DNA of 64,000 nt from Laetiporus sulphureus 93-53. Lineage: Eukaryota; Basidiomycota; Agaricomycetes; Polyporales; Laetiporaceae. The notes beneath the pieces were generated by a model. It did not search any database, was not told where the DNA came from, and was given only the letters and a program-made list of their open reading frames with translations. A program made the position numbers and the translations under genes. The stretch covers positions 1 to 64,000 of the forward strand of contig NW_024468596.1 in NCBI RefSeq assembly GCF_001632365.1, read 5' to 3'. Of this stretch, positions 23,701 through 34,825 are shown in pieces; position 1 is the stretch's first letter; each line of letters starts with the position of its first letter.

Positions 23701-26700
23701 GCGAGTGGCTGGGTCCGCCTGTTCCCTAGATTCCCTTAGCTTTGCAGTACTAGCTTTCAGCTCGTCACCCTTCTTGGCGTGTTCAGCAAGAGCTGCCTCG
23801 ATATCACCGATGAGTGCTTGGGCGTCCTTCTCTGTAGCGAGTAGAACATCCAAGGCTCGCTGATGACGGTTCGGATCCACTTCATCGTGCTGCATCAATT
23901 GAGCGATGGTTGACATGATTTGAACCTGATGGGGATGTTCGGATATGAGTCAATTCAATTATTAGCTGACGCACCTTGTTGCGACGGTCCTCCATGAACG
24001 ATCGCCAATTCTGATCTCTCATGTTCTGGATTGTAAGCACGTTTAGAAAAATTAATCTTTTTGCGCGGCAGTGACACACACCTCGAGGACTTCTCCAATG
24101 GACTTCAGCACCCCCGGTTTATGCAACTTGTCCGCATAGGCTTGCAGCTGACCGACTTGAGGATGGGTACATATCCCGCGCAGTCTGCGCAGCCACGACC
24201 GCAAGTCTGCAGTATCAACGTCCCAATCGGGCCTCACCGCGACACCACGCGCATCAAAACCGAGCTCGAGCAGCGCATTTTCGAAGGCTTGATCATATAC
24301 CTGAGCATTACATGTCAGATCCACATATGACAAAAAAACGACTCGGGCAGATTCACATGTCGCTCAACGCGACCGAGCTCGATCGGTACAAGAAATCGTT
24401 GTTGTGAAGGAATAGTCAGCTCAGCCTTGACAGCGTTTTTCACCGTTCTGCAAAAAGACTTTAGCAAGCATACTGAAGTCGATTAAAGAAGGGCTTGCCG
24501 TATGGCATAACGTCGAAACAAGGCGGTAAATTCATTCGCAAACGCGGGCTTGAGAAGACGAGGCCAGATGCGAGGTGAGCTCAAGACATCATTCACGCGC
24601 AAGAATCTACAAAAATGCTATAAGATGAACGCAACGACGTAGAAAAAGATCTTCACGAACTTAAGGACATGTATCAAGTCTGAGACTTGAGTGCGAGCAG
24701 GTGTTCCTGACACCGCGAACGATGATAAGCGTGGAATGAGTGAAACCATCTCTCTGAAAGAATCCAACGTCGGAAATGTCCATCATCGAACTTTGAGCAG
24801 ACGTACTCGGCTTTGCCTCCTCCGACCATCTGCACTTCGTCCATGACGACTCTATACCACTCACACATCACGAGTGGGCTACGTATCCTCTCGTTGTCGC
24901 CGTAATTAACAGTGGCACGGCGAGGGCGTGTCGGTGGCGGGCGCGCAACAGTCAAGTCATGTTGCAGTACAGCATATGTCGTGATACACACGTCGAATGT
25001 GTTCACATACGTGCACCAGTCCATGATACCGAAATCATCGCTATCGTCGCCTTCAGCAAGATCCATGTGTTCTTCAACTTCCGCTTCCATATCTCCGTCC
25101 TCGTTCTCCTGATCGGCTTTGCGCTTTGGTCCACGTCTTACGGGGCGCTTTCCACGCTTTCCTCGAACGGCCTGTTCTATACTAGCAGTTGGCTTTCCGC
25201 GTGACCTTCCACCACTTCTTCGCTCTAACTGTTGCCGTTTCTCTTGACGTGCCTTCATCGCGTCTGCCTCAGTGATGGGCATTCGGATTTTCGCCCATCC
25301 ATCGTACATCAGCACCTTCAAGGTGGGTGCATGCCGCGCAAACTCGTCTACCCACTGGGGAGCGAGAGCCACAGGGGTGACAATGAGCGTGGTCTGGAGA
25401 GTACCGTCAGTACATACAGCACGTACGCCAGTGCAGGCAACCTCTGAGAGCAGCAGAGATGTAACGTAGGGCGAATGACTCACCTTAACCTCCTTGACAT
25501 ATACCTTCGAGTCGGCGTCCCACCGCTTGGTTCTAGGGGAACGACCGATAGCAGGATTGAGCATGACCAATCCGATACATTCCAGTGTCTTGCCTAAGCC
25601 AGGTTCCTCTGCCAGAATGCCTCCTAACGGTGAATTTTCTTCCTGCGGCTTCTCAGCGGAAACAATGCCTAGCAGCCGGTTGAAGTACCACTTTTGTCCA
25701 GTCTCAGGTTCCACTTCCTCCCAAAATAGAGGAAGTTCATCTGGAGATACAATTAATTGTGGCGCTGCTTCTCCAGCTCCGTTTAGCGTCTTGCCTTCGC
25801 GAGCGAGCATCCACGCCACGCTCCGACGCTGGAACGGCAGAAGAGTCGGCAGCAGCTCACGCGGTTGCATTAGTCCTTCTTCGACAGACGAGCTTAGACG
25901 GGGTGCAGGTCCAAGAATGGAGTATAGCAGTGGAATGTCAATGGCCTCACGGAAAGAGGTAGGCAGCGGAGAGCGGGAAGGGAACAACTCCAGCAATATC
26001 CGCCGCTGAGCTTCCTCGACATCATTTAATCGGCCTTTCGCCCGGGAAGTGATGGGCTCGAAAATGGCCGGGCAGAGGAGGGAAGCCTCGACCTCTACAC
26101 GTAGACGAAATGGCAAAAGGGTTAACTTAGCATCGTTTATCTGCCGTGCGTGTGTCTCAAGGTAGAGCTGCGCGCGTATTTCAGCTCTATGGGAGGTTTG
26201 CAAGACTTCCAAAGCCGCCAACGGGTTCTTGAGGTCGGAGGAACGGATGTCGTGGTCTGCCATGTGGAAGCCGTCGCTCACGTGCGGAAGACCGAGCAGG
26301 AATTCATGGGAGGTATAAGCTTTGGTCTCTAGGAGACAAACGTAGAAGGTTTCTGTTCGATTCGTTCTTAAGAAAAGCGGTCCGAGATGAACAGTTCCAT
26401 CGGGGAGGTGTTCTTGGAGCCAGATAGTAAGTCGGCGCTCTGCTTCGTTCCTTCTCCAAGGGAAAGCCATGTCAACGCCTGAATCATATTCAAGCTCGAA
26501 AACACGTTGGTACACGGGGATGCTTCTGGTTTCTAGATCCAGATTCCCACCCCCTTCGGCACGCTCACCGTCCATTGCTTGAACTGTCCGCGTCCGCTTG
26601 TGCGATTGCTCAGCGGAATCAGGAGAACTGGCCCTCCTCTTGCCCTTGTTTTGACCTTGCGATTCGACGAGGATGGACAACAGTTTCTCGGTGTCGAGCA

Positions 26701-26764
26701 CCCGAGTGTGCGTCCGAAGGGACAAAACATGGTGGCTGGAAACGACATGCATGGTGATGGACAA
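20755..26764 (-). CDS. SHPRH: SNF2 ATPase / RING E3 ligase, SHPRH/IRC20 type
   Basis: A multi-exon minus-strand gene of roughly 1,350-1,400 residues. The first long exon block (26764-24807, with an in-frame 90-nt intron at 25483-25394) has FQRRSVAWML, Walker A EEPGLGKT, IVTPVALAPQW and the DEAH-type box VMDEVQMVGGGKAE. After a 53-nt intron come VSLIPRLSSFAVSGTPARTQ and LIHVLKFLRV, then RRYAIR, where the next intron starts with GC (24498-24448). Later exons give RTVKNAV, a charged linker, a RING (CVLCRCEF ... HVFCEACL ... CPVC) near 22050-22240, and helicase motifs IIFSAWA and RIDRMGQTRPT. The end is RLSF-stop at 20755. SHPRH-family proteins polyubiquitinate PCNA in damage tolerance; yeast Irc20 has the same split layout. 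The start codon is not certain. Confidence 0.88.
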
Positions 26765-27138
26765 GAACGCAGACGCGGTCGTGGGAGTATATACGCGACA
26801 TAAAATCTCACGTGATCGACAATTAGCCGGTGGCCACGATAATTCCTCGAAGATGCAACTCTAGAAAGCATTGTGACTACAATCCGTTAATCATCGAGTA
26901 CTCTGTTACATCGTAGTATTCTATGGGAGTTTGTTCGCCCCTTCATATGACCGCTTTGCCTTCCGCAAGTCTTTCGGTCGGAAATATCGTTGCTTTCGCA
27001 AGGTCTGACCAATTATCGCAGTCCACCCTTCAGAATTGACGGGAAGGAACTACAAGGTCGAGCAGCAATGTGACTTCAGGTGATTGACCACATATTATAC
27101 ATACAAGGAGAGTGACTTCCACGCATAGATCTCTCAGG
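26765..27138. other. Spacer between SHPRH-like gene and prefoldin 3
   Basis: Both neighbours run on the minus strand. The interval is the 3' flank of the prefoldin gene and the promoter of the ligase gene. Nothing else is recognised. Confidence 0.4.
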
Positions 27139-28030
27139 TCATCCGACTGTCGTCTCTGCCTTGCCTTCTCTTGCCTCCTTCTCTCTCCGCTCTCTTCTTC
27201 GCTTGACGTCCCAATTGTAGACGCGTGCGGTATTAACCTCCATAACTGTGATCTGCTCCCGAAGGAATTCCAGGTCTTCCACCAGGCTCTCCAGGCCAGC
27301 TTCTGCCGCCTCCAGCTTTGATTTCAGTAGTGCGATAGCTGCTGGCAACTTGTAAGATAGCATGACGTTGGCCTGGGGTTATTATCTCAGTGTCTCTGCC
27401 AAAAAGTGGAATGTAATCAATGCGAGCGTACGCACCCCAAGCCATAGGTAAACAGTATCAGTATCCTCCAGTTCCGCTTCGGCGAAGAGCGTATCGTTCA
27501 GCTCGAACGTTGTACGCATAGGCTTCTTTTGCTCTCCGTGGACATCCCCACTCAGTTCATTGTCTTCATCCAGCTCCTCGTCTCCGTCACCCTTGCTAGC
27601 TCCTTCCTGCCGCGAACATGGGTCAATCCAAGTAATGCGCAACAAGCACAGACTTGTGGCATGCGAACTTACTCACTCGCCTCTCCTGCAAGTATTCAAC
27701 CATCGAGAGTGTCTTCTTGATGTCAGGGATCTTTTCCTCGAGTCCTCGCCGCCGTTGTGCGAGATTATGGTCCATGTAACGGTATTTTCTGTGGCGCAAA
27801 CATTGAGAAACCCGGACGTACCATACGTGCAGGCATACATACGCGAGAGCGGCTTGGAACTCCTTCAAAGCAGTCTCAACGTCAGGCGTAGAGCCCAAAT
27901 ATTCCTCTACATCCGCCTAACAAACGTCAATCGATGGAGAGGGCAGAATTGGTTACAAACTCACAATGAAAGGTGCATTGGGAATGCCACGAGCATTCTT
28001 TTTCTGCTTGGACGGTGCTCCAGAAGCCAT
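27139..28030 (-). CDS. PAC10: Prefoldin subunit 3 (VBP1/Pac10)
   Basis: Spliced from short exons. Exon 1 is 28030-27965 ([20 protein letters not shown]); then come [47 protein letters not shown], an acidic insert ([11 protein letters not shown]), [35 protein letters not shown] and a final coiled coil through [18 protein letters not shown] to a stop at 27139. The double coiled coil around a central beta hairpin and the NVMLSY hinge are standard for alpha-class prefoldin subunits. Prefoldin hands nascent actin and tubulin to the chaperonin CCT in the cytosol. The start is fixed by a clean ATG 168 bp from the divergent MRD1 start codon. Confidence 0.93.
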
Positions 28031-28198
28031 TTTGGATTTGCTGGAAAATGCACGAGAATATCGCTAGCGGTAACTCGTACTCGATAGATGGATCAACAAT
28101 CGCGGTGGTGGCACGGATTCACCAGGCGCTCGGCAAACGCCGAGCTGCATATATCTCCCTCATTTTTTGCTTTGCCGTCCTTTCTTTCTCCTCATCCC
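28031..28198. promoter_or_regulatory. Shared promoter of prefoldin 3 and MRD1
   Basis: Only 168 bp separate the ATG codons of two divergent housekeeping genes, so the interval is expected to work as a bidirectional promoter. It contains GC-rich patches and pyrimidine runs (TTTCTTTCTCC near 28181) but no clear TATA box. Confidence 0.6.
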
Positions 28199-31041
28199 AT
28201 GTCTCGTCTTATCGTAAAGAACTTGCCCGTATATCTCACGCAGCAGCGTCTGCGTTCACACTTTGAGGCTTCGGATGGACCAGGCAGCATGTTGACGGAC
28301 GTGAAGCTGGTCCTTAATGCGGATGGCACTTCACGTCGATTCGGTTTCATTGGCTACAAGACACCTGCCGAGGCGGAACGCGCTAAGAAGTGGTTCAACA
28401 GGACCTTCATCGATTCGTCTCGTATCACAGTCGACATAGTAGACGTACGTGTCGCCTTCTCTCGGCGTTCGCTGTGCCGTGCTCATGCTTCGAGTAGGGT
28501 GTGAAGGATGCACCACCTTCACGGCCAAATAAGCGTCCCAGGCTTGGGCCCTCGCCTGCAGAGGCGCAGATCACTTCCGAGATAAGTGCCGATGCGAAGG
28601 GTTCGAAGAAGAAGACGAAAGTCTCGAAGGAGCAGTCGGACGCGAAAAAAAATGAGTTCAATGAGTTCATGCAAGTGATGCAGCCTCGCGTGAAGAAGGG
28701 CCCGTCATGGGCCAATGATGCTGTCGCCCCTGTGCCGGGGCCATCCACCTTGAAGTCGGCGAATGATGCTAAGGTTGATAGCGATTCTTCGCGTGCCACT
28801 AAGAACAAACAGTCCAAGAAACTCGCCGAAGTTGAGGACAACGAGAAGGCGCCATCACCGGAAGAGGCGGCTACATCTGAGGCGATATCAGACATGGATT
28901 GGTTCAAGCGGCATACCAAGTCCGCACTCGACGATCCAGAGCTTGAGCCGCAGAGGGTGTTTGAACAGTCCGATGACGAAGACGACCTTGCGGCATCGAG
29001 CGAGCATGATGAGGTACGTCGCATTCGTTTTTATTACTCATCGATCCTTGCTCACATTATTTCGCAGGACAAATCACCTCCTTCTGATCCCGTAAAAGAC
29101 ACGATACTACAAACATCGCGTCTGTTCTTGAGGAACCTCGCCTTCACTTGCACGGAAGATGAACTACGAGAGTTGTTTCAGAGTCACGGCGAAATCTCTC
29201 AGGTAAGCAGGTGTCCCGACCAGTCTCATCTATGCGCCATTGCTGCTTCGTGCATGCCTACGATCTCGCTTGGCGCGGTCACACGATGACAAACCTAAAT
29301 AGGGACATCAGACTCGTTCGCGAGGATGCTGATCCCACGGGAAACATTGATAGTAGAATTTTATTCTGATCCTCCCTCTTCCTTGATCGTTCGAGTGAAA
29401 CGTCATGCTCACGCTACTTGTTCGTCAGGTTCATATTCCGTTGGATCCAACGTCGAAGCAACCGAAGGGACTTGCCTATGTCACATTTGCGAAGCCTGCA
29501 GATGCCCTGGCAGCCTTTGAAGCGCTGGATAAGTCATCGTTCCAGGGTCGTTTGCTGCATATCCTTCCAGCGGTGGATCGTAAGGGGAAGGTGGATGATG
29601 ATAGTAGTGGGAGAAGGAAAACCTTGAAGGATGAGAGGGAGGTGAAGCGGAAAGCGGGTGCAGGGCGTGAATTCAACTGGGCTATGTTGTACATGAATGT
29701 ACGTACACTTTGTAGTAAAAATATATTTGCTTTCGATCTCTTCTGATCTCTACGGTGTTGTAGAGCGATGCTGTGGCGTCTTCCATCGCAGACCGTATGA
29801 ATATAGCCAAGTCGGAGATCCTCAACTCAGAGTCGGACAATGCGGCGGTCAAGCTTGCGCTTGCAGAGACGCACATCATCAACGAGACGAAGGCGTTCCT
29901 CGAACAGCACGGCGTGGTGCTCTCGTCTCTGACTTTGACAAAGCAGAAGCGGTCAGACACGGTGATCCTGGTGAAGAACATCCCCTATGGCACGTCCGCA
30001 GATACGCTGCGCACGATGTTCGGCTCGCACGGCGAGCTACGACGCGTGCTTGTCCCTCCAGCAGGTACACTCGCCGTGGTCGAGTACGAACACGCGGTCG
30101 ACGCCCGCACCGCCTTCCGTGCACTAGCCTACAGGAGATTAGGAACTTCCATCATGTATCTTGAGAGGGCGCCACTGGGGATGTTCGCAGGGCCACCCGT
30201 CGACGCGGCCGAGACGACTCGAGAACCGGTGGTGGCCACTGCAGTCGCGCCCGTCAAAGTGCCGATCAGCGCGGACGCGCTCGTCGAGACGGACGGCGCG
30301 ACAGAGGCCGAGCCGCCGCTCTCCGCGGGGACGACGCTCTTCATCAAGAACCTCGCGTTCAGCACGACCACCGCTGGGCTCGTGCACGCGCTGCGGCACC
30401 TGCCCGGGTTCGCGTTCGCACGTGTGCAGGCAAAGGTGGACCCCGCGCGGCCGGGCGTGCGCCTGAGCATGGGCTATGGCTTCGTCGGCTTCCGCACGAA
30501 GGACGAGGCGAAGCGCGGGATGAAGAGCCTGGAGGGGTTCGTGTTGGATGGGCACGTGCTCACGGTGAAGTGGGCCGGACGCGGGGTGGACGAGGTGGAG
30601 GAGGAGGCGAAGGGAAAGCCCAAGTCGGCCAAGATGGTCGTGAAGAATGTGCCGTTCGAGGCGACCAAGAAGGATATTCAGGAGCTTTTTGGGTGCGTGA
30701 TGGCCCGTGTTGTTGCCTGTGTGTGGTACCTCATCCAGTTTTTTTCTAGTGCGCACGCTCAGCTCAAGTCGGTCCGTCTACCGCGCAAGTTCGACCGTCG
30801 CACGCGCGGTTTCGCCTTCCTGGAGTTCATCTCGCCGCACGAGGCCGCGCGGGCGTATGCGACGCTACGGCACACGCATTTGCTCGGTCGGCATCTCGTT
30901 CTGGAGTGGGCGGAGGATGGCGCGGCCGATGTGGACGAGTTGCGGAAAAAAGCTGGTGTTGGGTTCGGTGGAGGGAAGGAGATGCCGGGACGGAAGCGGA
31001 AGCTGGACCTCGGGAACGGAGATGTAGAGGACGACCTATGA
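28199..31041 (+). CDS. MRD1: Multiple RNA-binding domain protein Mrd1
   Basis: Six exons: 28199-28444, 28498-29013, 29068-29202, 29429-29698, 29764-30692 and 30750-31041; 2388 nt, 795 residues. It starts MSRLIVKNLP with RRM1 at residues 1-82. An acidic, lysine-rich linker follows, then four more RRMs recognised by RNP2/RNP1 pairs: RLFLRNLAF with LAYVTFAK, VILVKNIPY, TLFIKNLAF with GYGFVGF, and MVVKNVPF with RGFAFLEF. It ends with a basic tail (MPGRKRKLDL). Five RRMs in this order is the Mrd1 arrangement; in yeast the protein is a nucleolar pre-rRNA factor needed for early 35S cleavages. The intron at 29203-29428 is 226 nt, four times the length of its neighbours. Exon 5 is markedly GC-rich. 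Confidence 0.93.
29283..29370 (+). ncRNA. Weak candidate intronic C/D-box snoRNA
   Basis: Inside the long MRD1 intron, boxes occur in the right order: CGATGA (29284-29289, one mismatch to C box UGAUGA), CTGA (29329-29332, D'), TGATAG (29348-29353, C'-like) and CTGA (29366-29369, D). Fungal C/D snoRNAs often sit in introns of ribosome-biogenesis genes, which fits MRD1. No terminal stem is obvious, and I could not assign an rRNA target for either guide. Treat as a candidate only. Confidence 0.2.
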
Positions 31042-31294
31042 GCCCGTTTGTTTAGTACGCATTATACCAGGTGCATACATCCGGATCCTCATGATTTGCT
31101 GTGTCGGCAGGACGCACCCGTCAGACTAGGCCAGCAACTGAACATATACAGTCGAGCAGCATGAGGGACAGATTGAACGTTCGTCAGAAACACACATGTG
31201 GTAATATACAGGTTTGCTGTCCGAAGTCCTTTTTGACTTACACTTGTACAGTTTGATAGATTCCAGCACGCCTCAAGTCATCTTGGCCTCGCTT
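31042..31294. other. Convergent spacer, MRD1 and FMP46-like gene
   Basis: It holds the 3' flanks of MRD1 (+) and the FMP46-like gene (-). No additional feature is seen. Confidence 0.35.
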
Positions 31295-31791
31295 TCACAC
31301 CTCGCCATCTCGTTTCTTTCTCAACTCCTCCAGGATGCCCTTCACACCTTCAAGGTCACCGACCGCAGCTCTACCGTCGTTCCAGTCGACCACGATCGGC
31401 CATTTCAGCGCATTCGGATTCTGCGCCGCAAGGCTAGAAACATCTTCGGCGCTCGTGGGGCCCGCCTCGACGCTCGGATGAGCTGAGAGCAGGCTCGCTG
31501 CGGACGGCACTTCAGCCGCCGGCGTTTTCGGTGTTGCGAGGTAAGAGACGATTATCCCCAACTGCTCTGGTGTGGGAGACTGATTCTCCACTACGTCGAG
31601 GTTGAACTTGAGCGGCAGCGCATTTGGCTTGGATGGAGGATACGGCGACGAAACCGCCGCTCGCAAGAGCTTGAGAGCAGCATTAGACGATGCAGAGGAG
31701 GGATTATGACTTCCAAGGCAGCCAGGAATAGTCAAAAACTAATACCATCGAGTAGGATATCTGCTCACAATATGGAAATCTGGGGCTGCAT
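31295..31791 (-). CDS. FMP46: FMP46-like mitochondrial thioredoxin-fold protein
   Basis: Two exons, 31791-31769 and 31709-31295, split by a 59-nt GT-AG intron. The joined frame reads MQPQISIFHNPSSASSNAAL and has 145 residues. The join restores the family's FHNP motif, which is why this splice was chosen. It continues FNLDVVENQSPTPEQLGIIV and ends KWPIVVDWNDGRAAVG ... GILEELRKKRDG. This matches the DUF1687/Fmp46 family of putative redox proteins found in fungal mitochondria (yeast member about 133 residues). The start may lie upstream: an open frame continues 5', and an ATG near 31880 would add a presequence-like segment (MSMFSAFTRTI) through another small intron. Confidence 0.72.
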
Positions 31792-32943
31792 ACGGAGCGT
31801 CCCTGTTAGCAAATGCCGCAAGATGTATACGCTGGACGTTACTAACAATGGTTCTTGTGAATGCGGAGAACATGGACATTGCGGTGTCTGGTGTTTTGGC
31901 AGAAAGTAAGCAGCAAACAATCGAACGCCTTCGGACTGAGTACTGAGTACTGAGTACTGAGTAGCCGCAACTCTGACCCTCTGACGTATCGCGCGCGTCT
32001 CCCGGCGCCGATCAGTCACGTGATTTACTCCTAAAAACGATTTATGCCCTGCGTGTCATAACTACGATACTGAGACAGTGGCAACGGTTGTGGGCGAAAT
32101 GCGGCTCGATGGTAGAGAGGGCGCAGCCGACGCGCGCAATATTTCACTGCAAAGAAAGTATCGATCACAACGTTCTGAGAACGGTGTGAAAAATTGTGGT
32201 TCCCTTTGACTTGCCCCTTCTATGACATCCTATCATTTTTTTTTGAGTTGACATACGAAGCGAGGTGCAGATTAAAGGGTACCTTTGACGGTAATTAATT
32301 AATTCTAGTACCTTTTTTAACCATGAGAATCGATACTTTCTTGACACAACGCCAGAATACAATGCGCCGTCCTTTCAACTCCATTCTCACACCAAATTGC
32401 AGCAACTGCACAGATAAATTTTCATCTCGCTGACTCGCGGTTGCCAGATGTTCAACAACAACGACTTTGTACAAGGGCGAGCAGTGGCATGTACCATCCG
32501 CTGGAGGCTGTACACTGATATCGATTCTCTGATTGCTTTGTGGGTTCTACGCTGGCGCGGCCTGCTGTCGCCTTTCCTCGTGTTTTACGCACCAGTACAG
32601 GCTGTGCCTAACCTACCTTGTGCCGCCCGCAATCTATGCCTCTTATCCATCGACATGCGGCACCAGGCTGTACTTTTGTTCTGCACTCGTCAAATCGTCT
32701 TCCACTCGGCAGTCTCTGGCTATGCTCGAGCCTGATGCGATCTTCATTTCTGCTGAGGCGTAAACGTGGAAGTCTGCTGGCCGTTATGTATTGCTTCTGC
32801 AGAATTGACAGCGATGGCTGTGAATGAGGCACCTTGTTACGCTGTCTCACCTCGAAGCGGGTCCGGGGCTATTCTCACATTTTCATCCCGTACCAGCTGT
32901 CTTTGCTCAGACGAACCCCCCGCTCATCGTTCGTCTGCAAGCC
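31792..32943. other. Divergent intergenic region upstream of gene E
   Basis: It contains a short tandem repeat at 31935-31964 (separate entry), several homopolymer T runs and AT-rich sequence near 32235-32330, and no supported gene. It should hold the promoters of the FMP46-like gene and gene E. Confidence 0.4.
31935..31964 (+). repeat. Short tandem repeat of ACTGAGT
   Basis: About four copies of the heptamer ACTGAGT in direct tandem. It lies in non-coding DNA upstream of the FMP46-like gene. Confidence 0.9.
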
Positions 32944-34825
32944 ATGGTCTCTGCAGAAGAAGTCTACGCCAAACAACTCTTCAAACTTGGCAAGGGTTAT
33001 CCGTTGTGGATACCTGAGCCTCGCAGGAGAGAAGACAACGTCGTCATCGGAGATGTAGGCTTCCTCAATAGAGGAGGCTTTTTCCGCATATTCAATGCCA
33101 TGGAGGACCACGAATCCGCATCCGACGTGCACGGTCTTCCATCTGGGCACACAGTGTTCCGACCTTCTCTCCCTGCACAACGATTCAAGGATGCTGTATC
33201 ACAAGGTACTCTTCACAGTGAGAGCATGCATATGCTACCAGCTCAACGCGCGCCCGACGAGTGAGTGGCATACTATGTCAGAGTGGATTAAGAACTTAAT
33301 CCTACCTAGGCACGGTGCACAGCTTGGGTTCGAATGCGAATGCACAGACGACCGGGGCGCACTGCTCGTCGTCGGGTCACCAGTGGTCCGTGAAGAGCTT
33401 CATCGAAGCGTTTCGATGGGCCCCTACATGAAGAAGAACATGAACAGATGGGTTTCCTTCGCGCAGACCCAGCTGGACCTGGATATCACTGAGGATGAAA
33501 TCGTGTGGGTTTGCGGGCACGTCAAGACTTCGCAGTGGGCGGTTGGTGCATATCTGCATCAGTCCAAGGGCGCGAAGATCTCGTTCTCCGGAGACCTAGG
33601 ATTGCCAGCGAGTGCTTCCTTCAGTGTGCACACATCGGAGACAGCCCTCCCATCGTACGAACATCGCAGCGGGCCAAAGAAGCGTCGGACTTTGACGGAA
33701 GTCGGCAAAAGCCAGCAGACGTCCCACGGGCCGACACGTAACACAGATCGTGAAGGGTCAAGACGACACAGATGCAAAGCGCCTGATGACAAGCCTGATC
33801 AGTGTATATTCATTCATTTCATCAAGATGAAGAGGAGACGTTTCCGGGGACGCAAGATCGTGGCCATGGCTGAGCCGCGAGACCCATCTTTTCACAAAGA
33901 TGACGACATGATGCAGATAGCGCCGGCGCAAGAGGTGAGTTCCTCGAACGGCAGCCTCGTTCACACTTGACGTGGATGGCTGACTTTGGTCACCGTCTCC
34001 CCGTAGAACTGGAATCCCGTGGACGACCTGCTGGATTATGTACTCGACGTGTGTAGCATCAGGCTCTCCAGTTTCTTCCGTCTCGCTGATATGCACGACA
34101 CAGTACTCAGATGCTGATATCGCCATAGCTAGCGATATAGACCTCATCGAAATATGCAAGGTACGTTGATCTCAGATAAACCGCAATGCATGTATAGCTT
34201 ATGCCTCACACAGGCACATAACAAAGACAATCGAGAATATCTTATACCGGAAGACGTATGCGCTTTTCTCGGGAGCGTGCGACCTTTCATCGAGGTTACG
34301 GAGGACAAAAGTACGTAACATTTGCCAAATTGCATCGCATTTTCACTGACACGTCTATCAGTCGGAAGAATCGTCCTTGATGAAAGCCATGTCACTGCGT
34401 CAGACACAGAGGACATCATCAATGGACGAGGCGTTCTTCGAGGACATTCCGATAGTATCGATACTATCATCGGCGAGCGATGCGTAGACAGTGCAGGCTC
34501 AGAGGGTCGCGATGCTTATGAAGAGCAGCTGATTGGCTGCAAGACACCAGTAGTAGGATTGCAAGGACAGGTATCAAGCATCAGCAAACCAGCCTCCATG
34601 CCCACAGCACCACATCATGCTCGTGAGAATGCCTACAGTAGGGAAGACTCTCCGAAGGCTCTCGCAAGCCCCGACGCTCTCTGTTCCCTTCGAGGAAACG
34701 TCACGGACATCCCGCACGCATCTCGTCCACCTCTTCCCTTGACCCGAATCGCCCATAACGTTGGACGGCGCATCGTTCCGGCTGCTCGTTCTCCACTGCT
34801 GACTCTGTGCGCTTTGTCTCGTTAA
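32944..34825 (+). CDS. Gene E: YPLW/IGDVG-module protein with a non-WD40 tail
   Basis: Six exons: 32944-33260, 33310-33934, 34007-34048, 34104-34160, 34214-34310 and 34362-34825; 1602 nt, 533 residues. All splice sites are GT-AG with the family phases. Exon 1 has GYPLWIPEP and IGDVGFL. Exon 2 has CGHVKTS, YEHRSGP, FIHFIKMKRRR and MAEPRDPSF. Exon 3 is NWNPVDDLLDYVLD, exon 4 YSDADIAIASDIDLIEICK, and exon 5 ends FIEVTEDK. Exon 6 opens with IGRIVLDESH where A and D have IGILSLED or LGMLALDD, but then has no WD40 repeat. Its roughly 154-residue tail is rich in Ser, Pro and Arg and includes a lone GHSDSIDTI that may be a WD40 relic. The frame is fully open, so the protein may be made. It lies 13 kb from gene D, across the housekeeping block. 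Confidence 0.8.
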
